This document shows positions 42,806 to 50,680 of a DNA stretch of 52,736 bases, piece after piece. The stretch is taken from positions 1 through 52,736 of the forward strand of contig JAPDQB010000046.1 of NCBI GenBank assembly GCA_034506175.1, read 5' to 3'. The notes beneath the pieces were generated by a model. The model had not been told where the DNA came from, ran no database searches, and worked only from the letters and a program-made list of their open reading frames with translations. The stretch comes from a candidate division KSB1 bacterium (GTDB lineage Bacteria; Zhuqueibacterota; Zhuqueibacteria; Zhuqueibacterales; Zhuqueibacteraceae). The translations under genes were made by a program, and so were the position numbers. Numbering within the stretch: position 1 is the first letter of the stretch; every line of letters starts with the position of its first letter.

Positions 42806-43831
42806 ATGCCAATAGAAACCCCAGGATTACCTCGAACAACGGATCCACCGCTTCGCCTCGACGACGACGAAATCTCGGGCAATGGCCGAGCGACGACGAT
42901 GCCGAAAATTTCAGTGATCGTGCCGACGCACAACAACGGCAGCGACGTTCCGGCGATGTATCGCGCGTTGCGGCAAGGTTTGGAAAATTACAAGGAAAGC
43001 TTCGAGCTGATTTTCGTCGACGACGCCAGCACCGACAACACCTATGCGCAATTGCTGGACATCGCCCGGTGCGATCGTCAAGTCAAGCTGATCCGCATGC
43101 GCACCTCGTTCGGCGAAGCTTCGGCGCTGGATGCCGGACTCCGCCATGCGCTGGGCCAAAAGCTCGTGTTCGCCACGGCGCGTGTTCGGGTCAACATGCA
43201 ATCCTTGCCGCAACTTCTCCGAAAACTCGACGACGGTTTTGATCTCGTCGTTGGCTGGCGCACGCCGCGACAGGATTCCGGTGTCAATCGCCTCGCCTCG
43301 TGGATGTTCAACTGGCTCATGCAAAGGCAAGGCAAGCTCCGGTTGCACGACATCAATTCCAGCGTCATTGCCACCTATCGCAGCGTGTTGGAGAACATCA
43401 CGTTTTACGGTAATCTCAACATTTTTATTCCAGTGCTCGCGGCGCGGCAAGGATATAAAGTGACCGAAGAACAAATCGAGCAATTGCCCGGCTCTTTTCG
43501 CAAGTCGGTGCATGTTTCGGAATATATCCAAAGGCTGCTCGATATCATCACGGTGATTTTTCTCACAAAATATTCGAAGAAACCGTTACACTTTCTCGGT
43601 TTCTTCGGCATTATTTTCACCTTCGCCGGCCTGGTGATGAATTTGTATTTGTTCGTCTATCGCATTCTCGGATTGGGCGCCATTGCCGGAAGGCCGCTGC
43701 TGTTGCTGGGGGCGCTGCTGTTGGTAATCGGTTTGCAGATGATTTCAATCGGCTTGATCGGTGAGATGATCATTTATACTCACGCTCGCGAGATCAAAGA
43801 ATATAACATCGAAACGGTGGTGGGAGAGTGA
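42806..43831 (+). CDS. family 2 glycosyltransferase-like protein, DxD motif lost
   Basis: A 341-residue paralogue of the preceding GT2. It keeps SVIVPTHNNGSDVPAMYRAL, FVDDASTDNTYAQLLDI, the CSLKAY-like HDINSSVIATYRS and two membrane helices. At the donor site, where its neighbour has TMDGDLQNDP, it reads ATARVRVNMQSLP, so both DxD aspartates are gone. The RKFGQSKYN motif is also altered (GSFRKSVHV). It is therefore probably a catalytically dead subunit or has changed mechanism. About 30 extra residues precede the conserved start at 42899, so that ATG is an alternative. Its stop overlaps the next gene's GTG. Confidence 0.85.
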   Translation: MPIETPGLPRTTDPPLRLDDDEISGNGRATTMPKISVIVPTHNNGSDVPAMYRALRQGLENYKESFELIFVDDASTDNTYAQLLDIARCDRQVKLIRMRTSFGEASALDAGLRHALGQKLVFATARVRVNMQSLPQLLRKLDDGFDLVVGWRTPRQDSGVNRLASWMFNWLMQRQGKLRLHDINSSVIATYRSVLENITFYGNLNIFIPVLAARQGYKVTEEQIEQLPGSFRKSVHVSEYIQRLLDIITVIFLTKYSKKPLHFLGFFGIIFTFAGLVMNLYLFVYRILGLGAIAGRPLLLLGALLLVIGLQMISIGLIGEMIIYTHAREIKEYNIETVVGE

Positions 43832-44850
43832 AGCTCATCATCCAAATTCCTTGTTTGAACGAGGAAAAAACTTTACCGGTGACGCTCGCCGATCTGCCGA
43901 AAAAAATCGGCGGCGTTGACGAAATCGAAACCCTCATCATTGATGACGGCAGCACTGACCGCACGGTGGAGGTCGCGCGCCGGCACGGCGTCAATCATAT
44001 CGTGCGCCTCACCAATCGCAAGGGTCTGGCGGAGGCGTTCATGGCTGGCATCGATGCTGGTCTCAAGCTCGGCGCCGACATCATTGTCAACACCGACGGC
44101 GACAATCAATATCGCGGCAGCGATATCGTGCGACTCATTGCGCCGATTCTCGAGGGCAGGGCCGACATGGTCGTCGGCGACCGGCAGGTCGAGCGCGTCG
44201 TGTATTTTTCGCCGATCAAGAAAAAATTGCAGAAGCTCGGCAGTTGGGTCGTGCGCCACGTTTCCGGCACCGATGTTCCCGATGCGACCAGCGGCTTCCG
44301 TGCCTATTCGCGTGAAGCCGCCTTGCGTTTGAACATCATCTCGCGCTTTACCTACACGCTCGAAACGATCATTCAAGCCGGCAAGAAAAATATCGCGCTG
44401 AGCCACGTCAAAGTCGCAACCAACGGCAAGCTCCGCGAATCGCGTTTGTTCACGAGCATCCCCTCGTACATCAAGCAGAGCATCAGTACGATTCTCCGCA
44501 TTTACACGATGTACGAGCCACTGAAAACATTTGTCAAGATCGGCGCGCTCATTTTTTCCGCCGGTTTTTTGGTGTCGTTGCGATTTTTGTGGTACTACTT
44601 TTTTATCGACGGCGGCGGCGGCCACATTCAATCTTTGATTCTCAGCGCGGTGTTGATGCTGGTCGGCTTTCAAGTCGGTTTGATCGGCTTGGTCGCCGAT
44701 TTGATCTCCGGCAATCGCCGCTTGATCGAAGATTGTTTGTATCGCGTCAAAAAAATCGAAATGGATACGCTTTTAATTCGTAACAACAGCAATGGCGTAA
44801 CTGAGAAGCCTGAATCGCCGCGGGCAGACCTCGAGAAGAGTGTTCAATGA
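43828..44850 (+). CDS. family 2 glycosyltransferase with two C-terminal membrane helices
   Basis: A 340-residue GT2 with intact motifs: IIQIPCLNEEKTLPVTLADL, IDDGSTDRTVEVARRHGV, and the donor site IIVNTDGDNQYRGSDI, followed by DATSGFRAYSREAALRLN. Two membrane helices follow (VKIGALIFSAGFLVSLRFLW and LSAVLMLVGFQVGLIGLVAD). It begins with GTG overlapping the previous gene by four bases and ends overlapping the next by four. Likely a third polyprenyl-linked sugar transferase. Confidence 0.9.
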   Translation: MKLIIQIPCLNEEKTLPVTLADLPKKIGGVDEIETLIIDDGSTDRTVEVARRHGVNHIVRLTNRKGLAEAFMAGIDAGLKLGADIIVNTDGDNQYRGSDIVRLIAPILEGRADMVVGDRQVERVVYFSPIKKKLQKLGSWVVRHVSGTDVPDATSGFRAYSREAALRLNIISRFTYTLETIIQAGKKNIALSHVKVATNGKLRESRLFTSIPSYIKQSISTILRIYTMYEPLKTFVKIGALIFSAGFLVSLRFLWYYFFIDGGGGHIQSLILSAVLMLVGFQVGLIGLVADLISGNRRLIEDCLYRVKKIEMDTLLIRNNSNGVTEKPESPRADLEKSVQ

Positions 44851-45914
44851 AGGTTTGTTATATTGCCGGTCGGGAAGCCAGTTACTCGCGCACACACAAC
44901 ATGTTGGCCGCGCTGCGCAGAGCCGGGTTTGAAGTGGAAACGTGCTTGCCGCCTGACAAGTCCTTTCGCCATTATCCCGGCTTGATTCTGGAGTTTTTGC
45001 GCAAAAAACGCGGCTGCACTCTTGTGATTGTCGGATTTTACGGGCAGTTGTTGATGCCGTTCGTGCGTCTGTTTACGCGCAAGCCGATATTGTTCGATGT
45101 GTACATTTCGACGTTTGGCACGATGGTTCACGATCGCGAAGCAGCGTCCGCGGCGAGCTGGAAGGCGAGACTGTACTGGCTTGTCGATCATCTGTCGATG
45201 CGCCTCGCCGACCGCATCATTTTGGAAACGCGCGATCATATTCGCGGTTACGAGCGTGAGTATCGCGTGCCCGCGGTCAAATTTGAGCAACTGTTTTTGG
45301 TTGCGGATGATAGTGTGATTTATCCGCGCCCGCAGCAAAATGCGAACGGCAAGTTTCTCGTGCATTTTCACGGCGAGTATGCGCCGTTTCACGGTGTGCA
45401 GTATATTTTACGCGCCGCCAAATTGCTCGAAAGTGAGAACGTGCATTTTCAAATCATCGGCAAAGGCATCACCTACGGCCGTGACCGCAAGCTTGCCGGT
45501 GAGCTGCAGTTAAAAAATGTCACGTTCATCGACTGGGTGCCGTACAGCGAGCTGGCCGATTACATGTGCCGCGCCGAAGTTTGCCTCGGTTTTTTTGGCG
45601 ACAATCCGCGGACGCTGCGCGTGCTCACGAATAAAGTCGTTGAGGCGATGGCGGTCAAGCGTCCGCTGATTTCGGCGAAGAACGCGCCCGTGCAGGAACT
45701 GCTCAAAGACGGCGAAAGCGCCTTGCTGATCGAGCGCGCCAATCCCGAGGCGCTCGCCGGCGCGATTCGCCGGCTGAAAGATGATCCGACGCTGCGCCAG
45801 CAGATCGCTGAAAATGGCTATCAGGTTTTTCTCAAAAATTGCACACAACAAGTTTTTGCCGCCAGACTGAAAAAAATTATCGAGGAGATGATTCGATATG
45901 GAAGTCGCAGTTGA
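44847..45914 (+). CDS. glycosyltransferase family 4
   Basis: A 355-residue GT-B enzyme. KVCYIAGREASYSRTHNML starts the acceptor domain. FLVHFHGEYAPFHGVQYILR, VHFQIIGKGITYGRDRKLA, and the E-x7-E-like GFFGDNPRTLRVLTNKVVEA with MAVKRPLISA identify the donor domain. Its start overlaps the preceding gene (ATGA) and its end overlaps the next by 17 bases. Sugar unknown. Confidence 0.87.
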   Translation: MKVCYIAGREASYSRTHNMLAALRRAGFEVETCLPPDKSFRHYPGLILEFLRKKRGCTLVIVGFYGQLLMPFVRLFTRKPILFDVYISTFGTMVHDREAASAASWKARLYWLVDHLSMRLADRIILETRDHIRGYEREYRVPAVKFEQLFLVADDSVIYPRPQQNANGKFLVHFHGEYAPFHGVQYILRAAKLLESENVHFQIIGKGITYGRDRKLAGELQLKNVTFIDWVPYSELADYMCRAEVCLGFFGDNPRTLRVLTNKVVEAMAVKRPLISAKNAPVQELLKDGESALLIERANPEALAGAIRRLKDDPTLRQQIAENGYQVFLKNCTQQVFAARLKKIIEEMIRYGSRS

Positions 45915-46908
45915 TTACACGCCGTTTCAAAATAAAAAGGTTTTAATCACCGGCGGATTGGGGTTCATCGGCAGCAATCTCGCGCATCAGCTCATCAAAC
46001 ACGGCGCGGAGGTGACGCTGTTCGACGCCTGCCTCGATCCGTACGGCTGGAATTTTGCCAACGTCAAGGAGATCGAAGAAGACGTTCGCTTTGTGAAGGG
46101 CGACGTGCGGGATCGCGCCGCGCTGGAGCGTGTCGCGCGCCGCAAAGACTACATTTTTCATCTCGCCGCGCAAGTCGGGCGGGAGATTTCGATGGAAGAT
46201 CCCTGGCTCGACACCGAGACAAATTGCAGCGGCACCCTCAATTTGCTGGAGATTCTCCGCCAACAGGCCAACGGCACGAAGATCATTTTCGCCGGCTCGC
46301 GCGGCCAGGTCGGCGAGCCGCGCTATTTGCCAGTCGATGAAAAACATCCCTGCGAGCCGACGGACATTTACGGCATCAACAAGCTCGCAGCGGAAAAATA
46401 TATTTTGCTCTACAACAAAGTTTATAACATTCCGGCGGTGTCGCTGCGCTTGAACAATGTTTATGGCCCACGCTGCCAGATGTTCAACGGCTTTTACGGC
46501 ATTCTCAACTGGTTCATCGCCAACGCCATGACCAACAAGCCGATCACGGTTTACGGCGAAGGCGCGCAGACGCGCGATTATGTTTATATCGACGACGTGG
46601 TCGAGGCCTTCATGCGCGCCGCGCTTTCTCCGGCGGCGGATGGCGAGTTTTTTTACGTCGGCTCCGGCGTTGAGACGGTGTTCCTCGACATGGTGCATGA
46701 AGTCGTCCGCGCCGTCGGCAAAGGCGAAATCAAACACGTGCCTTTTCCCGCCTCGCGCGAGAAAATCGACATCAAGCGCTTTGTGGTTTCTGTTGAAAAA
46801 ATCCGCCAGAAACTTGGCTGGCAGCCGGCAGTTTCATTGCGAGATGGCATCGAAATGACGGTGAGGTTTTATCGGGATCGGTTGGGGGAGTATTTGCGGG
46901 AGAGTTGA
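45898..46908 (+). CDS. NAD-dependent nucleotide-sugar epimerase
   Basis: A 336-residue extended short-chain dehydrogenase. KKVLITGGLGFIGSNLAHQL binds NAD, IFHLAAQVGREISMEDP follows, and FAGSRGQVGEPRYLPVDEKH with YGINKLAAEKY gives the catalytic region (Tyr-x3-Lys). LNNVYGPRCQMFNGFYGILN resembles GDP- or UDP-sugar epimerases, but the TS(S)VYG motif is replaced by GSRGQVG, as in CDP-tyvelose-epimerase-like members. It ends the overlapping gene series; a terminator-like hairpin follows. Confidence 0.86.
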   Translation: MEVAVDYTPFQNKKVLITGGLGFIGSNLAHQLIKHGAEVTLFDACLDPYGWNFANVKEIEEDVRFVKGDVRDRAALERVARRKDYIFHLAAQVGREISMEDPWLDTETNCSGTLNLLEILRQQANGTKIIFAGSRGQVGEPRYLPVDEKHPCEPTDIYGINKLAAEKYILLYNKVYNIPAVSLRLNNVYGPRCQMFNGFYGILNWFIANAMTNKPITVYGEGAQTRDYVYIDDVVEAFMRAALSPAADGEFFYVGSGVETVFLDMVHEVVRAVGKGEIKHVPFPASREKIDIKRFVVSVEKIRQKLGWQPAVSLRDGIEMTVRFYRDRLGEYLRES

Positions 46909-46920
46909 TTGTTTGTAATA

Positions 46921-46972
46921 GCCCCCTCCAGGGGCACAGGTTTGATTTTGAATTTTAATTTTAGAGCCGGTG
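46921..46972 (+). terminator. candidate terminator at end of the glycan cluster
   Basis: A GCCCC-CTCCA-GGGGC hairpin (46921-46935) is followed by a T-rich stretch (GGTTTGATTTTGAATTTTAA). It lies 13 bases after the last + strand gene and faces the convergent DUF433 gene. The T run is interrupted, so strength is uncertain. Confidence 0.4.
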
Positions 46973-46980
46973 GAATATTT

Positions 46981-47280
46981 TCATTCTTCACTGGGCCGAG
47001 ATTCAAGCGGCGTATCAAAATCAGCACTCGCCCAAATTTTGCCGCGTTGCAAACCTGCAATCCGGCGATGATGGCTCGATTCAGCATCGATCAATTCTGT
47101 GGCGTAAGCAATGGCGGCTTCGATATCCTCGTAAGTTATTTCCGGAAAATTTTGAAGAATATCGTGAATCGAATCGCCGCCGGCAAGCGAGCCTAAAATG
47201 TTGCGAACCATGATCCGCGTGCCACGAATGACCGGTTTACCGTGACATACGTTGGGATTGACTTCGATACGATCAAACAT
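46981..47280 (-). CDS. DUF433 antitoxin-like protein
   Basis: A 99-residue protein with MFDRIEVNPNVCHGKPVIRG then TRIMVRNILGSLAGGDSIHD and FPEITYEDIEAAIAYATELI, the clear DUF433 pattern. These are DNA-binding antitoxins normally followed by a PIN-like DUF5615 toxin. Here the stop is followed by ATGAAAATATTC, the typical start of such a toxin, but that frame ends after seven codons and the glycan cluster begins. The toxin has thus been lost or replaced. The start is chosen at MFDRIEV; an upstream frame runs through a repeat and lacks support. Confidence 0.85.
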   Translation of the reverse strand: MFDRIEVNPNVCHGKPVIRGTRIMVRNILGSLAGGDSIHDILQNFPEITYEDIEAAIAYATELIDAESSHHRRIAGLQRGKIWASADFDTPLESRPSEE

Positions 47281-47413
47281 GTTGGTCTCTTTTTCTGAAT
47301 TTGTGATTTTGTTTCTGAAATTCGTATATCTCTTCTGCAAAATATGAATCTTGCGGTGAGAGGTCAAGCGAGAACTACGCGGAGGTTTTTGTAATAATTT
47401 TGCAGGGATTTTA

Positions 47414-47466
47414 CGTAACGCAGGCTTCCAGCCTGCAAACGAAGGCAAGCTGGAAGCTTGCGCTAC
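47414..47466. repeat. palindromic repeat GTAACGCAGGCTTCCAGCCTGC / GCAAGCTGGAAGCTTGCGC
   Basis: Two arms mirror each other around AAACGAAG; each arm is itself partly palindromic (GGCTTCCAGCC; AAGCTGGAAGCTT). Related copies lie at 47565-47627 and 52561-52614. It lies within the 431-base gap between the DUF433 gene and the 68-residue gene, which holds no coding sequence. Confidence 0.75.
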
Positions 47467-47564
47467 AAAAAACTTCGCGGTCGTGCCTGCCCTTGCCACA
47501 GGCCAGGGATAGTTTTTCCAGAGTAATTGTCATGTACGTTTGCACACCCATCACGATGAAAATG

Positions 47565-47627
47565 TAGCGCAGACATCTTGTCTGCATGCAGGCTAGAAGC
47601 CTGTGCTACGGCATTTTTGTGGTAATA
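47565..47627. repeat. dispersed repeat, copy inverted near the window's right end
   Basis: This stretch (GTAGCGCAGACATCTTGTCT, then GCATGCAGGCTAGAAGCCTG, then TGCTACGGCATTTTTGTGGT) is nearly the reverse complement of 52561-52614, with only a few differences over about 54 bases. A further inverted pair, GGTGCAACGC...GCGTTGCAC, lies just downstream at about 47636-47685. No transposase gene is linked. Confidence 0.8.
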
Positions 47628-47711
47628 CCATATTGGTGCAACGCGATTCATGCAACCGGCGCTTCCTTTTAAAATGCGTTGCACGTCTCGCGTTACACGA
47701 AACCAGTCCGG

Positions 47712-47918
47712 CTAATTCTTCCGATCGTCCGAAATGGAGGGCCGCAATTTGCCTTGCAGCAAAATCCGATACGCGCCGGTGGCCGGGTCGATGCTTTCAA
47801 TGACCGCATTCCATTTGTCCGAGCCGTCGAGAATAGTGCTGAGATTTTCTTTCAAGACGGAGGAAGAGGGCGGGGTGATTTCCAATACATCAAAAGCGCG
47901 GGTCTTGAATTTGAACAT
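47712..47918 (-). CDS. 68-residue protein of unknown function
   Basis: A small gene with a perfect AAGGAGGT ribosome-binding site nine bases before its ATG, which makes translation likely. The protein (MFKFKTRAFDVLEITPPSSS, then a Lys-Glu-rich stretch and DPATGAYRILLQGKLRPSIS) has no signal peptide or membrane segment. I do not recognise a family. It stands alone on the - strand between repeats. On its upstream side lies a perfect CCAAAGT...ACTTTGG inverted repeat (near 47994-48017). Confidence 0.6.
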   Translation of the reverse strand: MFKFKTRAFDVLEITPPSSSVLKENLSTILDGSDKWNAVIESIDPATGAYRILLQGKLRPSISDDRKN

Positions 47919-48154
47919 GATGTTGACCTCCTTGTCAGGTTGTTGTCTCGCGCGGATGATTCAGCCGAGCGAGTTTCACGATGCCGAATCAAAACCAAAG
48001 TCAATATCCTAACTTTGGCTGGTGAATAAAATTCTCGCCTGATGGCGAAAAAGTAAATAAATGTATGAAAATTCATTTTTGATTCCAAGTGTTGTTACCA
48101 AAATTTTTTATTTTTTCTTGATTTTAAAGGCGTCATTGTCTACCTTGGTTTTAT
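47919..48154. other. gap with small inverted repeats
   Basis: No gene is seen. CCAAAGT/ACTTTGG with a 10-base loop and a CTCGCC-TGAT-GGCGA hairpin (about 48034-48049) are present. The region could hold the promoter of the 68-residue - strand gene. Confidence 0.35.
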
Positions 48155-48588
48155 TTCAGTTTGGAAGAGTTGCCGCTTTGGGCGCACGAAGGCATGCTGC
48201 TCGGCATCCGCACGCTGCGCGAGAATAACGGCCTCACATTGAATTTGGCGCTCAGCTATTCGAGCCGGCAGGAAATGGGTGACGCCATGCGCCGCATCGC
48301 GATGGAAGTCAAGGCCGGACGCTTGCAGCCGGAAGACATTGACGAGTTCACGATTTCTTCGCATTTATACACGGCGGCGATTCCCGATCCGGATTTGTTG
48401 ATTCGCACAGCGGCGAGCTGCGCTTGAGCAATTTTCTGCTCTGGCAATTGGCCTGCACCGAAATTTATGTGACCGACGTGCTCTGGCCGGATTTTCGCCG
48501 CAAAGAATTTTATCAGGCTCTCCTGGCCTACCAACAGCGCGAGCGCCGCTTTGGAAAAGTCAGCGAACAGCTTGTTGCGGCAGTGTAA
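48155..48588 (+). pseudogene. uppS: truncated, frameshifted undecaprenyl diphosphate synthase (uppS) fragment
   Basis: The C-terminal half of UppS. LTLNLALSYSSRQEMGDAMR, RIAMEVKAGRLQPEDIDEFT and SSHLYTAAIPDPDLLIRT are in one frame, then the frame shifts by one base at the expected TSGELRLSN, giving a stop at 48425-48427. The next frame continues ELRLSNFLLWQLACTEIYVT, DVLWPDFRRKEFYQALLAYQ and QRERRFGKVSEQL to the stop at 48586-48588. The N-terminal half with the catalytic DGNGRWA motif is missing. UppS makes the lipid carrier for wall and glycan synthesis, so an intact copy must exist elsewhere. Confidence 0.88.
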
Positions 48589-48702
48589 GTTTATTCGGTA
48601 ATTTCGCACATATAAAATTCAAATCCTGATTTCCCTTGCGTTGCTGGAACGCATTTGATGGCAGCCTGAGCCTCCAATGCCAAATCAAGGTCGTCACAAG
48701 CG

Positions 48703-50166
48703 GTGTCAGTCGTGTCGCGTTCAACCCACCATCGAATCGAATACGGCGATTATCAAACGCCGCTCGAATTGGCTGAGAAAATCTGCCAAAAATTAAAGGC
48801 CCTCGGCGTCAAGCCCGATGCGATAATCGAGCCAACCTGCGGACTTGGGGCTTTCCTTGACGCCTCAGCGCGTTTTTTCCCCTCGGTTAAAAGAATCATC
48901 GGCGTTGAAATCAATTCAGCTTACCTGGACTTACTCCGAAACCGGCAAGATTTACTTGAAAACGGTCGCGTTGAAATCAAGCAAGGCGATTTTTTCAACT
49001 TTGATTGGGAAAATCTGCTGAATGATTTGCCAGGCGCGCTTCTGGTTCTCGGAAATTTTCCCTGGGTCACGAATGCGCAGTTGAGCGTGATCGGCGGCGC
49101 GAACCTGCCGGAAAAAACGAATTTCCAGCATCAACGCGGTTTGAATGCGATCACCGGAAAAAGCAATTTCGACATTTCAGAATGGATGTTGATACAAGTG
49201 GCGAGGTGGCTGCAAAATCGCCATGGGTATCTTGCCATGCTTTGCAAAACCGCGGTTGCGCGCAAGCTGCTGAATCACCTTTATTCTCAACAACTCCAGT
49301 TGGCCGATGCCGCTATCTTTGCGATTGACGCCGAAAAATATTTTGGCACGGCGGTGGAGGCCTGTTTGCTCTTCTGCAAATTCGACGGCGTTTCGCGGCA
49401 TTATGATTATGAAGTTTTCGAGAGTCTGGAGAGCAAAGCCGGTGTGCGTGCCGGTTATCGTGACGGCGTGATGGTGAGAGATTTGGCCGCATTTGACGCG
49501 CTTCATCATCTTCACGGTGAGAGTGCGATCATGTGGCGCTCCGGCGTCAAGCACGATTGCGCCGAAGTCATGGAATTTCGAAAAACCGAAAAGGGTTTGG
49601 TGAATGGTTTGGGCGAGGCAGTTGATATCGAGCCGGATTATCTTTTTCCCTTGCTCAAGGGCTCTGTTCTTGCCAACGGCCAGGTCGAATCAACGACGCG
49701 CTACGTTTTAATGACGCAACAATTTGTTGGTGAATCTACTGACGATATTCAAAAATTGGCGCCAAAAACTTGGGCGTATTTGGAAGCTCATGCCAAACAT
49801 CTCGACAGCAGGAAAAGCCGTGTCCACCGCAACCAACCGCGTTTCGCAATTTTTGGGGTTGGCGCGTACACGTTTGCGCCATGGAAAATTGCCATTTGCG
49901 GGCTTTATAAAACTTTGCAGTTTCGTTTGGTTGGAGAAATTGAAGGCAAGCCGGCGATTTTCGACGATACGGTTTATTTCTTGAGTTTTGCCGATGAGCA
50001 GCAAGCGCGAAAGATTTATCAACTTCTGCTCTCGCCGCCGGCGACGAGATTTTTTTCTTCAATGATTTTCTGGGACGAGAAACGGCCCATCAAAGCCGGC
50101 ATTCTGAATCGTTTCGATTGGCGCCGGCTCCAAACATTGACGTTACGAACAGCGCCATCTTCGTGA
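48703..50166 (+). CDS. SAM-dependent DNA methyltransferase, probable N6-adenine type
   Basis: A 487-residue protein. Motif I is IIEPTCGLGAFLDASARFF, followed by IGVEINSAYLDLL, and the catalytic motif IV is LVLGNFPWVTNAQLS, a variant of the usual NPPY/NPPW of N6-adenine methyltransferases (Phe in place of the first Pro). ANLPEKTNF and AITGKSNFDISEWMLIQ also fit DNA methylases of restriction systems. No restriction endonuclease gene is visible nearby, so it may be solitary. GTG start; another GTG three codons later is possible, and the ribosome-binding site is weak. Confidence 0.75.
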   Translation: MSVVSRSTHHRIEYGDYQTPLELAEKICQKLKALGVKPDAIIEPTCGLGAFLDASARFFPSVKRIIGVEINSAYLDLLRNRQDLLENGRVEIKQGDFFNFDWENLLNDLPGALLVLGNFPWVTNAQLSVIGGANLPEKTNFQHQRGLNAITGKSNFDISEWMLIQVARWLQNRHGYLAMLCKTAVARKLLNHLYSQQLQLADAAIFAIDAEKYFGTAVEACLLFCKFDGVSRHYDYEVFESLESKAGVRAGYRDGVMVRDLAAFDALHHLHGESAIMWRSGVKHDCAEVMEFRKTEKGLVNGLGEAVDIEPDYLFPLLKGSVLANGQVESTTRYVLMTQQFVGESTDDIQKLAPKTWAYLEAHAKHLDSRKSRVHRNQPRFAIFGVGAYTFAPWKIAICGLYKTLQFRLVGEIEGKPAIFDDTVYFLSFADEQQARKIYQLLLSPPATRFFSSMIFWDEKRPIKAGILNRFDWRRLQTLTLRTAPSS

Positions 50167-50285
50167 TAAATGTTTGTGACGGGGGTGGCATCATAAAAGA
50201 AAGGCGTCCGAGGTTGCGGCGGATGGAAGAGTAAACGTTATAGACAGGGCGACGGTCTTATTCATAAATGTCGGCGGAGGTCGAT

Positions 50286-50657
50286 ATGAACCGTTTAATA
50301 CGTTCAGCCTTTTTCATGAGTACAGTGGTACTCGTCGCCTGCTCCTCGCATACTCCGCAAGGCGTGGCCATTCCTGCCGTAAGGGAAACGACGAAAAATG
50401 TCCAAGCGGAATCCACGCCGCCTCAGCAAGCCCCAGCCGATTCGCAATACGTCGACGACTTCACTTCCAAAGTTTTGCCGATCGTTTCAAAGTGCCAGCC
50501 GTGCCATTTTAAAGGAGGCAAAGTTTATGCGCAGCTTCCTTTTGACAATCCGAAAACGATACGCCATCTCGGAACAAAACTCTTCACGCGTATTCGCGAC
50601 GAAAACCAGCAGGCCATTATTCGTGCTTTTTTGACGCAAAGCGAAAGCGTTTTTTGA
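50286..50657 (+). CDS. small lipoprotein with CxxCH heme-binding motif
   Basis: A 123-residue protein. A lipoprotein signal (LIRSAFFMSTVVLVAC) gives a lipid-modified Cys19. After a Pro- and Gln-rich linker, VLPIVSKCQPCHFKGGKVY contains the CxxCH motif (Cys70, Cys73, His74) of c-type cytochromes. The segment FDNPKTIRHLGTKLFTRIRD then ends the protein without a clear distal Met ligand. It may be a mono-heme cytochrome or only have a heme-like motif. The ATG follows GGAGGTCGAT; an ATG six codons upstream is less well placed. Confidence 0.65.
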   Translation: MNRLIRSAFFMSTVVLVACSSHTPQGVAIPAVRETTKNVQAESTPPQQAPADSQYVDDFTSKVLPIVSKCQPCHFKGGKVYAQLPFDNPKTIRHLGTKLFTRIRDENQQAIIRAFLTQSESVF

Positions 50658-50680
50658 ATTTTTTAAGTATAAGACAAACT

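Noticed and set aside
47414..47627. CRISPR-like array
   Set aside because: There are only two copies, at irregular spacing and with diverged sequence; no cas gene is present.
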